Shown here in pieces: positions 11,901 to 21,790 of a DNA stretch of 64,000 bases. A program made the position numbers and the translations under genes. The DNA comes from Nemopilema nomurai (Eukaryota; Cnidaria; Scyphozoa; Rhizostomeae; Rhizostomatidae). Location of the stretch: contig ML133456.1 of assembly GCA_003864495.1 (NCBI GenBank), positions 1,117,255 through 1,181,254 on the forward strand. The letters run 5' to 3'. How positions within the stretch are numbered: position 1 is the stretch's first letter; the number at the start of each line of letters is the position of its first letter. Under the pieces are notes generated by a model. That model did no database searches and was not told the origin of the DNA. It worked only from the letters and a program-made list of their open reading frames with translations.

Positions 11901-14559
11901 TACTAGTACTGCATCACTCTGTAATTCTGTCGCCAGCACATTAATGGTTTATTAACTCAACTCGTCATCCAATCTTTGCAAGACGTCCAGACGGATTTCA
12001 TAATAGAAAAACAGCTAAATACACTGCATGCCACATGTCCCTCAGAGGATTTCACTAATCCCCAGGCAAATTCACCCAAATAGAGAAACAACATAAATTT
12101 TAATCTATTATAGTCCCTATAGAGAGATTTTCTGTTTGCTAAGGGATACCTTCAGTCCTTTGGATTAAAAATGCATAACTAGACAACATGAGCTCAAAAT
12201 AATTGAGTCTCAACAGTGTTTGCTACAAAAGTCAGCCAAAAAACTTTTACTTCTGACAGCCAACAGTAATCATATAATATTATTGGTATTCTTGTATTCC
12301 TGTAATTTGTATCTTAATTAGATAATAAATCAATCAATTAACCAGTCAGTCAATCAATCAATTGGCTTATTATGATCAGCCTATGGATAAAGGCAAATAA
12401 ATTAATGGAATTAAAATTTCAAAAAATATGAAGAAAGGCCCAATAATAGGTCAAGCAAGTGCAGAAAAATGTTTCTGAAATTTAGCAAAAAACAAATTTA
12501 CAGACCCTACTTCTGGATGGCGAGTCTTTTTGGTTACCACAATTATTCAGATGATAATTAAATAATAAGCATTCAGACACAAAATACCTTTCATGTTCAG
12601 GTCCATCCCCACCACAATGAGCCAACTCCTCTGCTTCTCTTTCCAGCCTCTGTCTCTCTTCATTCACTTCCATCACACACTGCAGTGCTGTTTTGTCACT
12701 TGCTTCAATCTCACTTTTAAGATGGTAAATATCAAAGTGTCTTGGGATGGGGATTTCTCTGTGCCCAATCACAGATAAAAGAGTTGATTTACCTGTAAAG
12801 AGTAAAGACGTTCCCCAATTTATCAAAGATTTTAAGGGTTTGTTGAACCTAAATAGAATTCCCTAACTGCCTAGCCATAATAATTAACACAGGTATATAC
12901 TGATTACAATTTCACATGGGGCATAATATACAAAGTAAAGGGCTGTTTCAGTAGATTATCAAAATCACCAATAATCATCAGAGAAAACACATTTATAAAA
13001 TCTTGGTTCCCTTGGTATGCTCAAGACTTTCAGTAAATGTCATCACTTCTATAGCGCTAGATATAGAAGGATTAGGATCAAAATCTAGTCAGCAATATTA
13101 AGCTATTATCAAGAAAAAACAGAAACATATGTTGTAATCATAAAGAATACTAACTATAAGGTTTCACACACTGTGTAGTAAAATTTGAACAATATACAGG
13201 CTCTTAATAGGGTGTCATCACAATCTAGACCACTTATAAGGCCTTGGTACATCCACAATCTAACATTTGCCCTCCATCCATGCCTGTTCTGTGTGCAGTG
13301 ACTTACTTTCTAGATAGGACACGAAGAGCAGCAAGATGTAGTAATGCCATGTGATAAGTGACATACCCGCACTTCTACTATCTTAACTGGACCCCTGTAT
13401 AAGCTGTTTCATCACCTGGTTTCTTTAAATCTAGTGACCAGCAATGAAAGTCAATTTCTACTTTTAAACTGTGGATAAAAATTTTTCAGGTGGCTTATCA
13501 GGTGCAAAATGTTTTCTAGCAAGTCCCCACATATCAACTATTTGTTCTTTCTTTCAGATGACTCTATTTAAAATGCTTCTTCCTTTATTTCAGCTACTGT
13601 CTTATCGCTGTGCCACACATTATATGCTTTTCACCATTGCATTCGCAAGCCTGATTTTTGTTTAAAGCTTCAATCCCTTTGCTTTCCAGATCGTACAAAC
13701 CTCATAGTGGTCATCTTTATTATTTTCTTAAGTTCACTTTCACTGGTAACTGTTTCTGTAAAGTTACACCCAGGTACTAAGACTCCTTTACTTGAAATAG
13801 GGTGTATGCACAATGCAAAGGTTGGGGAATCAACACCCTTACCAGTTTCAAATTAAAATGACTGACAAAATAGCAATAAATGGATTTGACCTTAACTAAA
13901 TCCTTTGGGTAGCAAATATTTGTTCTCCTTCATCTAAATAGCCTTGTAATTGTTCTTATTATAAAACAATACAATGTGATTCTATTTAAATGTGTCATTC
14001 CGAAGCATGGATAGCAGTTCTTGCTCAAAGGGAGGGATATGTGTAGGCAACTTTCCTCGAGTGATATTTGGCAGAGAGTGCTAGAGTTGGAACTGAGGGG
14101 GTTAAATTTTCCAAGCGCATGAGGCCTTGAAAACGGTTTAACTTTTCGCTTATTTGCTAATGAACAATAAATGCTTTTGAAACTTATAAATAGCAGGTGG
14201 ATAACGTTTTTCACCCATTATGATTTAAAGTTACTGTTAAGCTTGAAATTTGACTTACCACAGCCATTTTTCCCAATTAGGCCATATCTACGACCACAGT
14301 TGATTTCCAGCTTCGTATCTGTCAGCAGCTCTACTCCATGAAAAGTTATGGAGAACTGTTGAATGTGTAGATCTCTTGCTTCTGGGTGAGAGGCCAAAAC
14401 ACCGGTACATGCACGACTAGAAATTGACAAACCCTCCATGGATGAGTCAACATCTGTCGCTCCTGCGCCATTTGAGACTGGGGTGGCAGCATTTGCTGGT
14501 TTCCCCTTCGCCTGGGCCTTCTTTTTCTCCTTCCGTTTCTTTGCTGCTTCAGACGGCAT
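5927..14559 (-). CDS. ABCF2: ABC-F ATPase, ABCF2 type (complete, 10 exons, 593 aa)
   Basis: Exons: 14559-14259, 12792-12588, 11591-11234, 10950-10855, 10301-10182, 9779-9690, 8517-8344, 7983-7855, 7028-6825, 6031-5927; total 1782 bp, all phases consistent. It has a lysine-rich N-terminus ([16 protein letters not shown]), then two tandem ATPase domains and no membrane segment. Walker A motifs are GKNGCGKST (about residues 96-104, split by intron 1) and GPNGAGKST (about 411-419). Signature-like motifs are [13 protein letters not shown] and [10 protein letters not shown]; Walker B is [11 protein letters not shown] in both halves. The linker has the family's YYGGNYD and [22 protein letters not shown] proteins act at ribosomes or in cytosolic stress responses, not in transport (family knowledge). 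The length is close to vertebrate ABCF2 (about 620 aa). The intron 9 donor is GTTGGC and is followed 22 bp on by a minisatellite. Confidence 0.95.
6521..6648. repeat. Two-copy direct repeat in ABCF2 intron 9
   Basis: A roughly 44-bp segment beginning AGGGAAAGTTGTGCTATGAT occurs at 6521-6565 and again from 6603, 82 bp apart, almost identical. It is separated by a partial copy of the same CATACAGC(A/C)AGGGAAAG motif. Confidence 0.75.
6670..6802. repeat. 18-bp minisatellite (about 7.4 copies) beside an ABCF2 splice donor
   Basis: Seven perfect copies of GGGTAAGTCTGTATGAAA plus a partial eighth. It lies in intron 9, 22 bp downstream (on the gene strand) of the exon 9 border at 6825. Because 18 is a multiple of three, it makes false ORFs on both strands (repeated VSLYER and YPFIQT). 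Confidence 0.95.
9283..9303 (-). ncRNA. Hammerhead-ribozyme-like core (left arm)
   Basis: Reads CTGATGA, then A-GC-GAAA-GC, then GAAAC on the minus strand. This matches the conserved CUGAUGA and GAAA boxes around a 2-bp stem II with a GAAA loop. The extra A before stem II and the absence of an obvious U-H cleavage site after the short CGT/ATG stem III make activity doubtful. Confidence 0.3.
9548..9568 (+). ncRNA. Hammerhead-ribozyme-like core (right arm)
   Basis: Same core as in the left arm, on the opposite strand. It is followed by CGTCTTACG, which could form a 3-bp stem III. The same caveats apply. Confidence 0.3.
10626..10800. repeat. Degenerate ATACA-type pentanucleotide repeat
   Basis: A run of AATACAATACA-like units with many point differences, in ABCF2 intron 3. 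A very similar tract occurs at 38320-38412 in a kinesin intron. Confidence 0.7.
12793..14258 (-). other. ABCF2 intron 1
   Basis: The 1466-bp first intron splits the first Walker A motif between Gly-Cys and Gly-Lys. I see no coding exon or recognisable transposon in it. Confidence 0.7.
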
Positions 14560-15919
14560 GTTGGGAGATTTTTGGCAACTTATAAGGATTTTTTATAGGC
14601 TATGGAAGAAGTTCAGCAAGAGCTTGAGAACACAGTCCAAGCTCAGAAATGCTGAAACTAAAAAAGAATTTTCCTGTCGTCCTGGCCTCGTTTCTATCAA
14701 CACAGTCTCGAATTGATCTACCTCCCTCCTTATCACACGATGTTCAAACCCCGCATTTCAATTAATAGTTGATTATAAAAATTTCTTTCGTTATAACATA
14801 ATCATTTTAAACCTTTTCAAGCAAGCCGAGTAGGGGTGGATCCAGATAAAATTTGGAGAAAGGGGGGCAGTAAATAACAGGGGTTTTCATAAATTTGTTA
14901 CGAGTGTACGCTTTGCATAACAATGTCAGACTTTAACTCCTGGTAAAAAGGTCCACTCTTCACGCTCTACAAAAATTATTTCAAATGCATTGCATAAAAG
15001 CAGTACTATATAATTTGAATTTAGCAAATGCTACTATTTTCAGAAACGGTGCATGAAATTGAGCCTGGGAGGGCTAATGATCAAATTTAGTGACATATGA
15101 GGACCTAGCATTGCTGGGTCGAACGCAATAGAAATTTTTTGAAATTGAGCCCTTTTTGAAATAGAGTGGCTAAAGATGCATCTCCGGGCTAAAAATTTAA
15201 TAAAACAAATGCTGTAGCTCTCAGTATTGACAGTTCGACGATTCTAATTGATTATCGATATTTAAATAAATTTAGGAGGGGAGGAGCCATGCTAAGACTG
15301 TGATGATAGACGTTGGACAAAGTGTACAGGGCCGCATTCACGACTGTCGGGGCCCTGGGCCAAAGTTGGTTGGGCCCCCTTTAATATGCCAAAGTAGTTC
15401 GTGTCACGCTACTCAGTTTATTAACAATACTTTGTATGAGCTGAACGAAATTAAAAGCCTTATGGGACCCCTGGGACCGGGCGAGTAGGCCCATGGGTAA
15501 ATGCGTCTTTGTTTTGGTTTTGTGGAATTTTGCTTAGTTGTTGTTATGGAGAGAAGAATGCCTGTTGGCTTGATGTGTAATATAACAACTTATGACTGAA
15601 AATTTACTTTAACACATATCTTGCTAGTTGCTAATAATGCACTTGTTAACCAAATGCAATGGGCTTCCATCTCAACTCCCCAATCACAATATGCCATTAG
15701 GTAGAATACATCCTTTAACTCTCGAATGAGATACGAATTGAGAGACAGCGATTGACTATATTAAAAACATAGCCATAGCAACAACAACAAACAACACAGC
15801 ATGTGCACATATGTGATTAGTGCCCAGTCCTTCTAAAGACAGATGCTTATAGGGATTGACTGTCGTTCAGAAACAGCTGGATTCGACTCTCTGTAAACAA
15901 AATGTTCATACGTACCAAC
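14560..15919. other. Intergenic, 5' of ABCF2, with eroded transposon ends
   Basis: Contains MITE-like starts but no clear pair. GGGGTGGATCCAG near 14834 resembles a hAT end. A segment near 15327-15502 begins CAGGGCCGCATTCAC and ends with an inverted GGGTAAATGCG, lacking the last bases of the second repeat. No gene was recognised. Confidence 0.45.
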
Positions 15920-16162
15920 CAGTGGCGTGCCGAAGGGCTTTTGAGTGGGGGGGATGTAACATGAGAAATTTACCGACAGGGCTGATTAAAGGTAGTTGTT
16001 CCTTTGTGTCTAAGCTGGATATAACAAAAGTGCAAAACTAATTCTTCCCCGAAATACCGACACGCTGTTATAGTTGTTTAAACTTTTACCGACAGTCAAA
16101 AAATTACCGACGGCTTCTAAGAAAAGAGACACCCCCATAACCCCTACTTCGGCACGCCCCTG
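15920..16162. mobile_element. hAT-type MITE (243 bp) with 8-bp target duplication
   Basis: The ends are CAGTGGCGTGCCGAAG on the left and, inverted, CAGGGGCGTGCCGAAG on the right. It is flanked by perfect 8-bp direct repeats GTACCAAC (15912-15919 and 16163-16170), the hallmark of hAT insertion. No transposase is encoded. Confidence 0.9.
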
Positions 16163-16170
16163 GTACCAAC

Positions 16171-17024
16171 CGTTCTCCCTTGTGCAAAAAGCAAATGAAA
16201 AATCCATTCGTGGATCAGACAGAGCCCAAATGTAGTTATGTGCAAAGAGGATGGTAATACGTTAAGCTATACACCATAGCAATTTAAATGTGACGGAGTT
16301 AAATGCGATAACAACAATAGCTATGTAAATGAGCTATAAGAGAAATGTTGGATGAATTATTGTCTTCTTGTTTGCCATTTTTCAGATTCCTGTACGTAAC
16401 TGCAGAAAGGCTAATAATCTAAAGTCCGGGCTTAGGTTCGTGTGTTAAACTCGGTTTCACTGGCCGGAATCACACGAACCGGATGGGATCAGTTTTCGAG
16501 AAAACCTCTTCAAGGTCTGTTTAACATTTGCACCTTCGTAAATGAATTTTAGACTTTTATTGTAATTACACAAATGGAAATTGACCAATGATCCAGTTCC
16601 AAAATGCTGATCCATGTCCGCGCAATGACCTTCGGCGTTGGTTATCAAAGGTTTTTCGTTCTGTGCAGGTGATATTGTCTGCTAAAGACGTCCTCGAAAT
16701 GCTTAGCAGTAAATGTACGCATTGTACCAGACAAAAGCTCTGTTTTGCCTTTAACAGTACTAGAAAAAGAGAAGAATGCGAAAACGCTTTCAGCTGCACT
16801 TGGCAAAGAAATCCAGCTTTAAAAAGGGAGCTATTGAGTGTTAAGAAGATAAAAAGACTGGAAAAATAAATTATATATTTTATTCACGCATAGCAGCTCG
16901 CAAGAACACTGTGATTACTTTCAAATTGAAACACACACATGTCCCAATTCTCCAACGTTTAGATTAAGATTGAGATTAAGAAGGTAGAAGGATTTTAATA
17001 AAACATAATCTTGCCAAGGCATGA
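16171..17024. other. Intergenic, no recognised gene
   Basis: Short overlapping frames on both strands (16457-16869) show no family features. It lies between two hAT elements. Confidence 0.4.
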
Positions 17025-17267
17025 AGAATAACCAGGGGCGAAAATCACCCCCCCCCTAAATCTAAAAAATAGTGGATTTCGCAGGGCAATCGAATATTTC
17101 GCAGGGCACCAAGAAAATGTTTATTGCAGCGCAGGAACGCCACCTCTGAAATTCGTTGAAGAATTTTGAAATTGATATATCATATTTGCGCCCATTTTCC
17201 CTTCCTGACACAGCATTCAAGCGAATGGAACAGGTTATGTCAGGAAGAGACAAGTAACACTCATTTT

Positions 17268-17745
17268 TTATATGAAACTGGCATAAAGGCTGTTCTCCTC
17301 CACGCGGCAAATTTCGCTGCGAATTCGAATGGTGATTCTTTCTATGGTCGTGGGACTCATCCTATATCCAGCAGCAATCTTGCACTGGGCATCTCCTGTT
17401 ACCAGATACCTCAGCGTCTGCCAATCTATCGTTCTGGCCAACCGGATCACGCATAACGGTATTTTGCTTCGAGATTTTTGGACCAACGAAGGATAACAGT
17501 TCTTCAAACGTTGATGGTGACATTCGAAAACATTGAAAAAATTACTCGTGATCATGTAGCCTCAAGTCCCATACCAACAGATGAAGTTCTCCTCTCTCTA
17601 AGCGCTCTTCGTAGACTTTTCTAACCCAAAATCGTTTCTTTTTCCTTTTCTTCAACTCTAATAGTTTCAGAATTGTTAATTTCTTTTTAGTCAGTAAAAC
17701 TTTATTCACATTCACCATGCTTGAAGTTTTGGAAATGGGCGCCAA
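17268..17745 (-). pseudogene. Broken PIF/Harbinger transposase fragment nested in the hAT element
   Basis: On the minus strand the conceptual protein reads RFWVRKVYEERLERGELHLL and WDLRLHDHE, then, after a frame change, FRMSPSTFEELLSFVGPKIS and WQTLRYLVTGDAQCKIAAG. These are typical N-terminal segments of Harbinger DDE transposases (the RxFWVxP..RxxxGEYHxLVxELRxxD pattern, then FRMSxxTFEELL). At least two frameshifts and the lack of the catalytic C-terminal part make it non-functional. Confidence 0.75.
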
Positions 17746-17956
17746 TAGATCGATAGATTATCGTGAATTCGCTACTACGTGTAAATCAAAATCGAATTTC
17801 GTGGTGAAATTCGCCTCGTGGAAATCAGCCTTTAGAAACGAATGCTGGACGGTCAGAAAAAATTAAGAAACTTCAGTACTCGAAACAAATATAATAATTG
17901 AATATTCGGCATGTATAAAAGCTTGCCTTGAAAAGATTAAGCCTCTAGCAGATGGT

Positions 17957-18354
17957 TTGCAGCCACCAATGAAAAAGCCAAGAAAAAAAACAGGTGAAGA
18001 TATCTGTACTTTACTTCCTTCTGCCCATAGAATAGAAGCAGAAGTCCTGATCATCGAATTAGAATTTTTTGCCACTATGATTGGGTCGAATGCCCAAATT
18101 CTTCCAGAGCAAATGCCTTATTTGCACACGAGCACCAGACAGTCTTTCCTTCAGTGTGCAGAGTGTATCAGCTCTTACTCACGATCCCTGTGTCAGTGGC
18201 AAAGGATGAACGAACTTTTAGTAAGCTAAAGATCATAAAGAACTGCCTTCGATCAACGATGGAGGATGAGCGTCTTAATTGTTCTTGCTTGCGAGAAGGA
18301 CCTTACAGACACGATAAACTTGAAAGAGATCGTAAACACTTGGTCCAAGGTTAA
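17957..18354 (+). pseudogene. hAT transposase C-terminal remnant
   Basis: Two overlapping frames. The second contains LLTIPVSVAKDERTFSKLKI and LRSTMEDERLN, matching the conserved hAT dimerisation block (LLTIPVSVAsAERSFSKLKlIKtyLRStM) of ZMYM/52-kDa-repressor-like transposases. A frame change occurs around 18150-18180. The residue before ERTFSK is Asp where Ser-Ala is usual. The N-terminal and catalytic parts are not recognisable. Confidence 0.8.
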
Positions 18355-18713
18355 GTTGCGTCGGCTTTCAATAAAATGAGACCACACGAATTAATTTTTT
18401 TCATGTATGTAGCCGAAAAATATGCAGTAAAATGTAAGCTTTACTACAAAGCAAAATCAATTTTGACACTTAATTTACGCTCATGTAGATAAACAGGTAT
18501 TGCATAGGCAGTTAAGTTTCAAATTTGTTTTTATTGCATAGAAATTTATAATTGGTGAAGACAAATGTACATTGGTAAAGCTTACACTAGTAATCTATAG
18601 ACAAACCTTTGCTTCGAGGTCTGCAGGGCACCACTCAGCTGTGCAGGGCAGAAACCCTTTTCACCCCCCCCCCCCCTCAAACTTATTGGTCTAGTTACGC
18701 CCCTGAGAATAAC

Positions 18714-20114
18714 TCACATCTTTTTCATTGCGTGGTAATCAAATACATCACATCAGCACTGATCACTGATTGGGATGTATATTAATATCAAGGATTGGCG
18801 AAAATGTGTGTTAACCTTATCATTTCAAACGAGAGATAATAAGCTTCATCTCGTGCAGAGGTACAGTCACATATAAGGCTTAATATCAGTGCTTCAAGAG
18901 CAGGACTTTCATCCAATGCACCACAATCATACGATCGCCAACACATGTGTTTCTCAACCTCACGTGTCCATGAAGATGCAAAGCGAAATAGGTGTTTTTT
19001 GTCACACCTTTCTTAAGCAACGTTTCAATGCCTGTTTTCTGTTCAACAATAACACGCAGCAGATGTCATAAATACGACTGTGTTTCATAATTATTATTAT
19101 TACCACTGGTTATCATTATCATTATTGGTGGCATGGTTGCTTGAAACTCCATTAGGCATCTTGGCATGGCAGCTTTCACAATCATCAGTAAAACTAAAAA
19201 GAAAGTTTCAACAAAATGATCAAGACGTAAGCAGACATTTGTTGCGGATGCTTGCTGTCTTGCATAATCTTGCAAAGATAATTGTCCAAGGGTTGAGAAT
19301 TTTAGCGACGAATTTCGGCCATTTGCTAATTAATCCTTTCGAGGCAGATGCAAATTAATCACTTCTCAGCTCTGCATCTTTTAGCAATAGGCAACAGTGG
19401 GGATTGCCAGCAGTCTGAAAGCCAATACGACTAAGTTCATAGGCTGTCAAGAGACGAATGGGTAAATCCGTTCACATTACCAATTTATTGTTCATACCAG
19501 TCTCAAAAGTTCTCGAGCTTTTGTAAACAGCTATGGAAATGTTCATGTGATACACGCAACTAGATTGGAAGATGCGCATGCCTAGGACCAGTATAGACAT
19601 ACGGAAAATAAACTCTTTGGCGAATTCATATTTTTGCATAGTATGCCAGAATACAAGATAATCAATATCAAATTAACCGGTGTAAGAGCGTTTGGTGTAT
19701 CATGCTGTATCAGATGAAATGATTTGCAAAACATTGAAAGATCCAGCAGCAGCTTGATAGCCTTGAAAGTCAACTGCGTCGAAATAAAATGTTGTACAAA
19801 TCATCCAAAATATTGTACAAGTATTGCACCAAAACATCAAGACGTGATTCATACTGATCTTGGCTGTTGTCCATGTTACCCACTTACTCTAAGACGCGTA
19901 TTTGCATTACTGCTGCAGAAGGACACTCTCCACACTTCTAATCCTTCTATTCAGTCTGTTGTTAGGGGAGGGAAGAGAAGACCTTGTGGCTGTTCACTCC
20001 GCCTGCTGTTCATGGATAACTGCATTAAGGCTTTCAATGAAGTTCACAAGGGATCCTGAAGCTTGACTGGACTGTTGGTTACGCTCTGGTTATACTGGCT
20101 CTCACTCTGAAGAC
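18714..20114. other. Intergenic, 5' of the K2P channel gene
   Basis: No gene, repeat or RNA was recognised. It includes the presumed promoter and 5' UTR of the channel; a single-exon open frame at 19724-20059 has no family features. Confidence 0.4.
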
Positions 20115-21548
20115 ATGCTCGTAAAGGACTTCTTACTTTTTACAGTTGTCATGTTTGCAGGTGGTTTCGTTTTTATGAAACTGGAAGCCGAACAGGCAGA
20201 AAAGGCTTTGTCCCCGAAGAAGGAGCTAGGAACTCTAAAAAGAAGGATAGTTGAACAGACGAACTTATCGATGCCATATCTCGACGTGCTTTTTCGCAGG
20301 TTGGAGAAGTCGATGCAGGAGAATGGAGTAAAAGAGCCATATCAATGGAATTATTACGAGTCCTGCTTCTTCGTTGGGTCGTTGCTGACAACAATTGGTA
20401 AGTAGCACATATGAGTATTTTTTGACGCAGCCCTAAAGTCGATTTTCCAATGTTTAGAAATATGCTTTCGAAAAGTTTAAATATCTAGATCATCGACTTT
20501 ATTCGCTTGCTTATATTTTACCACCAACAAAATTTAGTTTGGTGGTTCTAATGAGTTGCTCAAGGCAGGATGTCTCATTATTGTCGATGATTGAAAGACT
20601 AAACTAAATTTATTTACATATACTCAGCAGTTAAAAAAATTAGTTAGACATTGTTAACTATTAAGAAAGGCTGGATGACTGACTTATTTATTATAATGGA
20701 GCTTTTAAGTCATGGTTCCTAATGTTAATGCTTTCGGTAATTTTTTAAAATCTGTCTTACAAAGGTCTTTGCTATAAGACATATCCTTTGCTCATAAAAA
20801 ACAATTTTCACCTATGGTTTTTGGTGGGAGTGGAAGCGTAGCCTTGCTATAAATTAGGATTATTCGAGATTCGCGTTATTTGACAATTTAAAACAAACCC
20901 ACAAACACCTTCTAAATAGGGTACGGACACATTGCACCAAAGACGGTGGGAGGACGCATTTTCACAATTGTGTTCAGTCTGTTTGGAATCCCTTTGACAG
21001 TCATGGTCGTTCGTAACTTGAGCAAGAAAATAACATGTGCCGTTGTGAAGATGGTAGAACTGCTGCTAAAGGTTAAACAAAGGTCGAAGAAGGAAAAGCC
21101 AGAGTGCAAGGATTTGGACACAGAAACGTCTGAGAGAAAGCCAAGAGAAACAGAAAAGGAGGACACTCCTCCATCAGATAAAGAGGTGAGGTTCGCTTGT
21201 ATAATTCTATTGTTGGTTCTTGTGGTGTTGTTTCTGTTACAATCGGCGCTTTTTAGAGTGATTTCAGAAGGATGGAGCATGCAAGAGAGTGTTTATTTCT
21301 GGTTCATTACTTTGACTACTATTGGCTTCGGTGACTTTGTGCCGTACGAGGGACGAAAACCGGGGTCAATGGCCGCCACTATTATTTACTACACGGGCAC
21401 ATTCTACCTGCTGCTTGGCCTCGCACTCATTGCCAGTCTTATACAGAGCGTTTCCTTTGTGCTGGAGGGCAGATTTCCGGCAGTGTCTCCCGCTGAGCCG
21501 CGGATTGAGGACGCAGACCCGCGGGTATGCAATCTGGTAGAAGAATAG
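20115..21548 (+). CDS. Two-pore-domain K+ channel (KCNK family, complete, 303 aa)
   Basis: Exons 20115-20397 and 20920-21548, phase 1 junction inside the first selectivity filter. Membrane helix M1 lies at about residues 7-24 (FLLFTVVMFAGGFVF). A cap region follows with an N-glycosylation sequon at Asn50, then pore 1 TTIGYGH (92-98) and M2 (FTIVFSLFGIPLTVMVV). A charged 40-residue cytosolic loop follows, then M3 (FACIILLLVLVVLFLLQSAL), pore 2 TTIGFGD (227-233) and M4. Two GYG/GFG filters in one chain define the leak-channel family, which sets resting potential at the plasma membrane. The N- and C-tails are short. No cap cysteine like that of TWIK1 is seen. The subtype (TWIK, TREK, TASK) cannot be set by eye. 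Confidence 0.95.
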
Positions 21549-21784
21549 CGGTGACAACTGAAAAGGCTTGATGCTCGGGAGGCGGAAAACCCGATAATGA
21601 CTTAGCAGACGCTCCAATTGGGAAAGAAATTTGTAAACATTTTTATCACTTATGACAACTCAGCAGCGAGGGAACTGACTTGCTGATAAAAGTCTCATAC
21701 GTAACAGCGGGACTGGCACGTCCTATTAAACCAAAGATTCTGTTGTATATAGACGACTAGTGCCTATTGCAGACGACAAGAGCA

Positions 21785-21790
21785 AAATAA
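21785..21790 (+). terminator. Poly(A) signal AATAAA of the K2P gene
   Basis: Canonical hexamer about 240 bp after the channel stop codon. Confidence 0.6.

Larger units (their letters stand above)
17033..18705 (+). mobile_element. Degenerate hAT transposon (1673 bp) with perfect 8-bp target duplication
   Basis: The left end is CAGGGGCG and the right end is its inverted match CGCCCCTG. It is flanked by perfect direct repeats AGAATAAC at 17025-17032 and 18706-18713. Poly-C tracts lie just inside both ends. The plus strand carries remnants of a hAT transposase C-terminal dimerisation region near the right end; the minus strand carries a PIF/Harbinger transposase fragment, which suggests nested insertion. 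Confidence 0.9.

Noticed and set aside
15327..15502. A further hAT MITE starting CAGGGCCGCATTCAC
   Set aside because: The right end lacks the final bases of the inverted repeat and no target duplication is visible, so it is described only as eroded ends.
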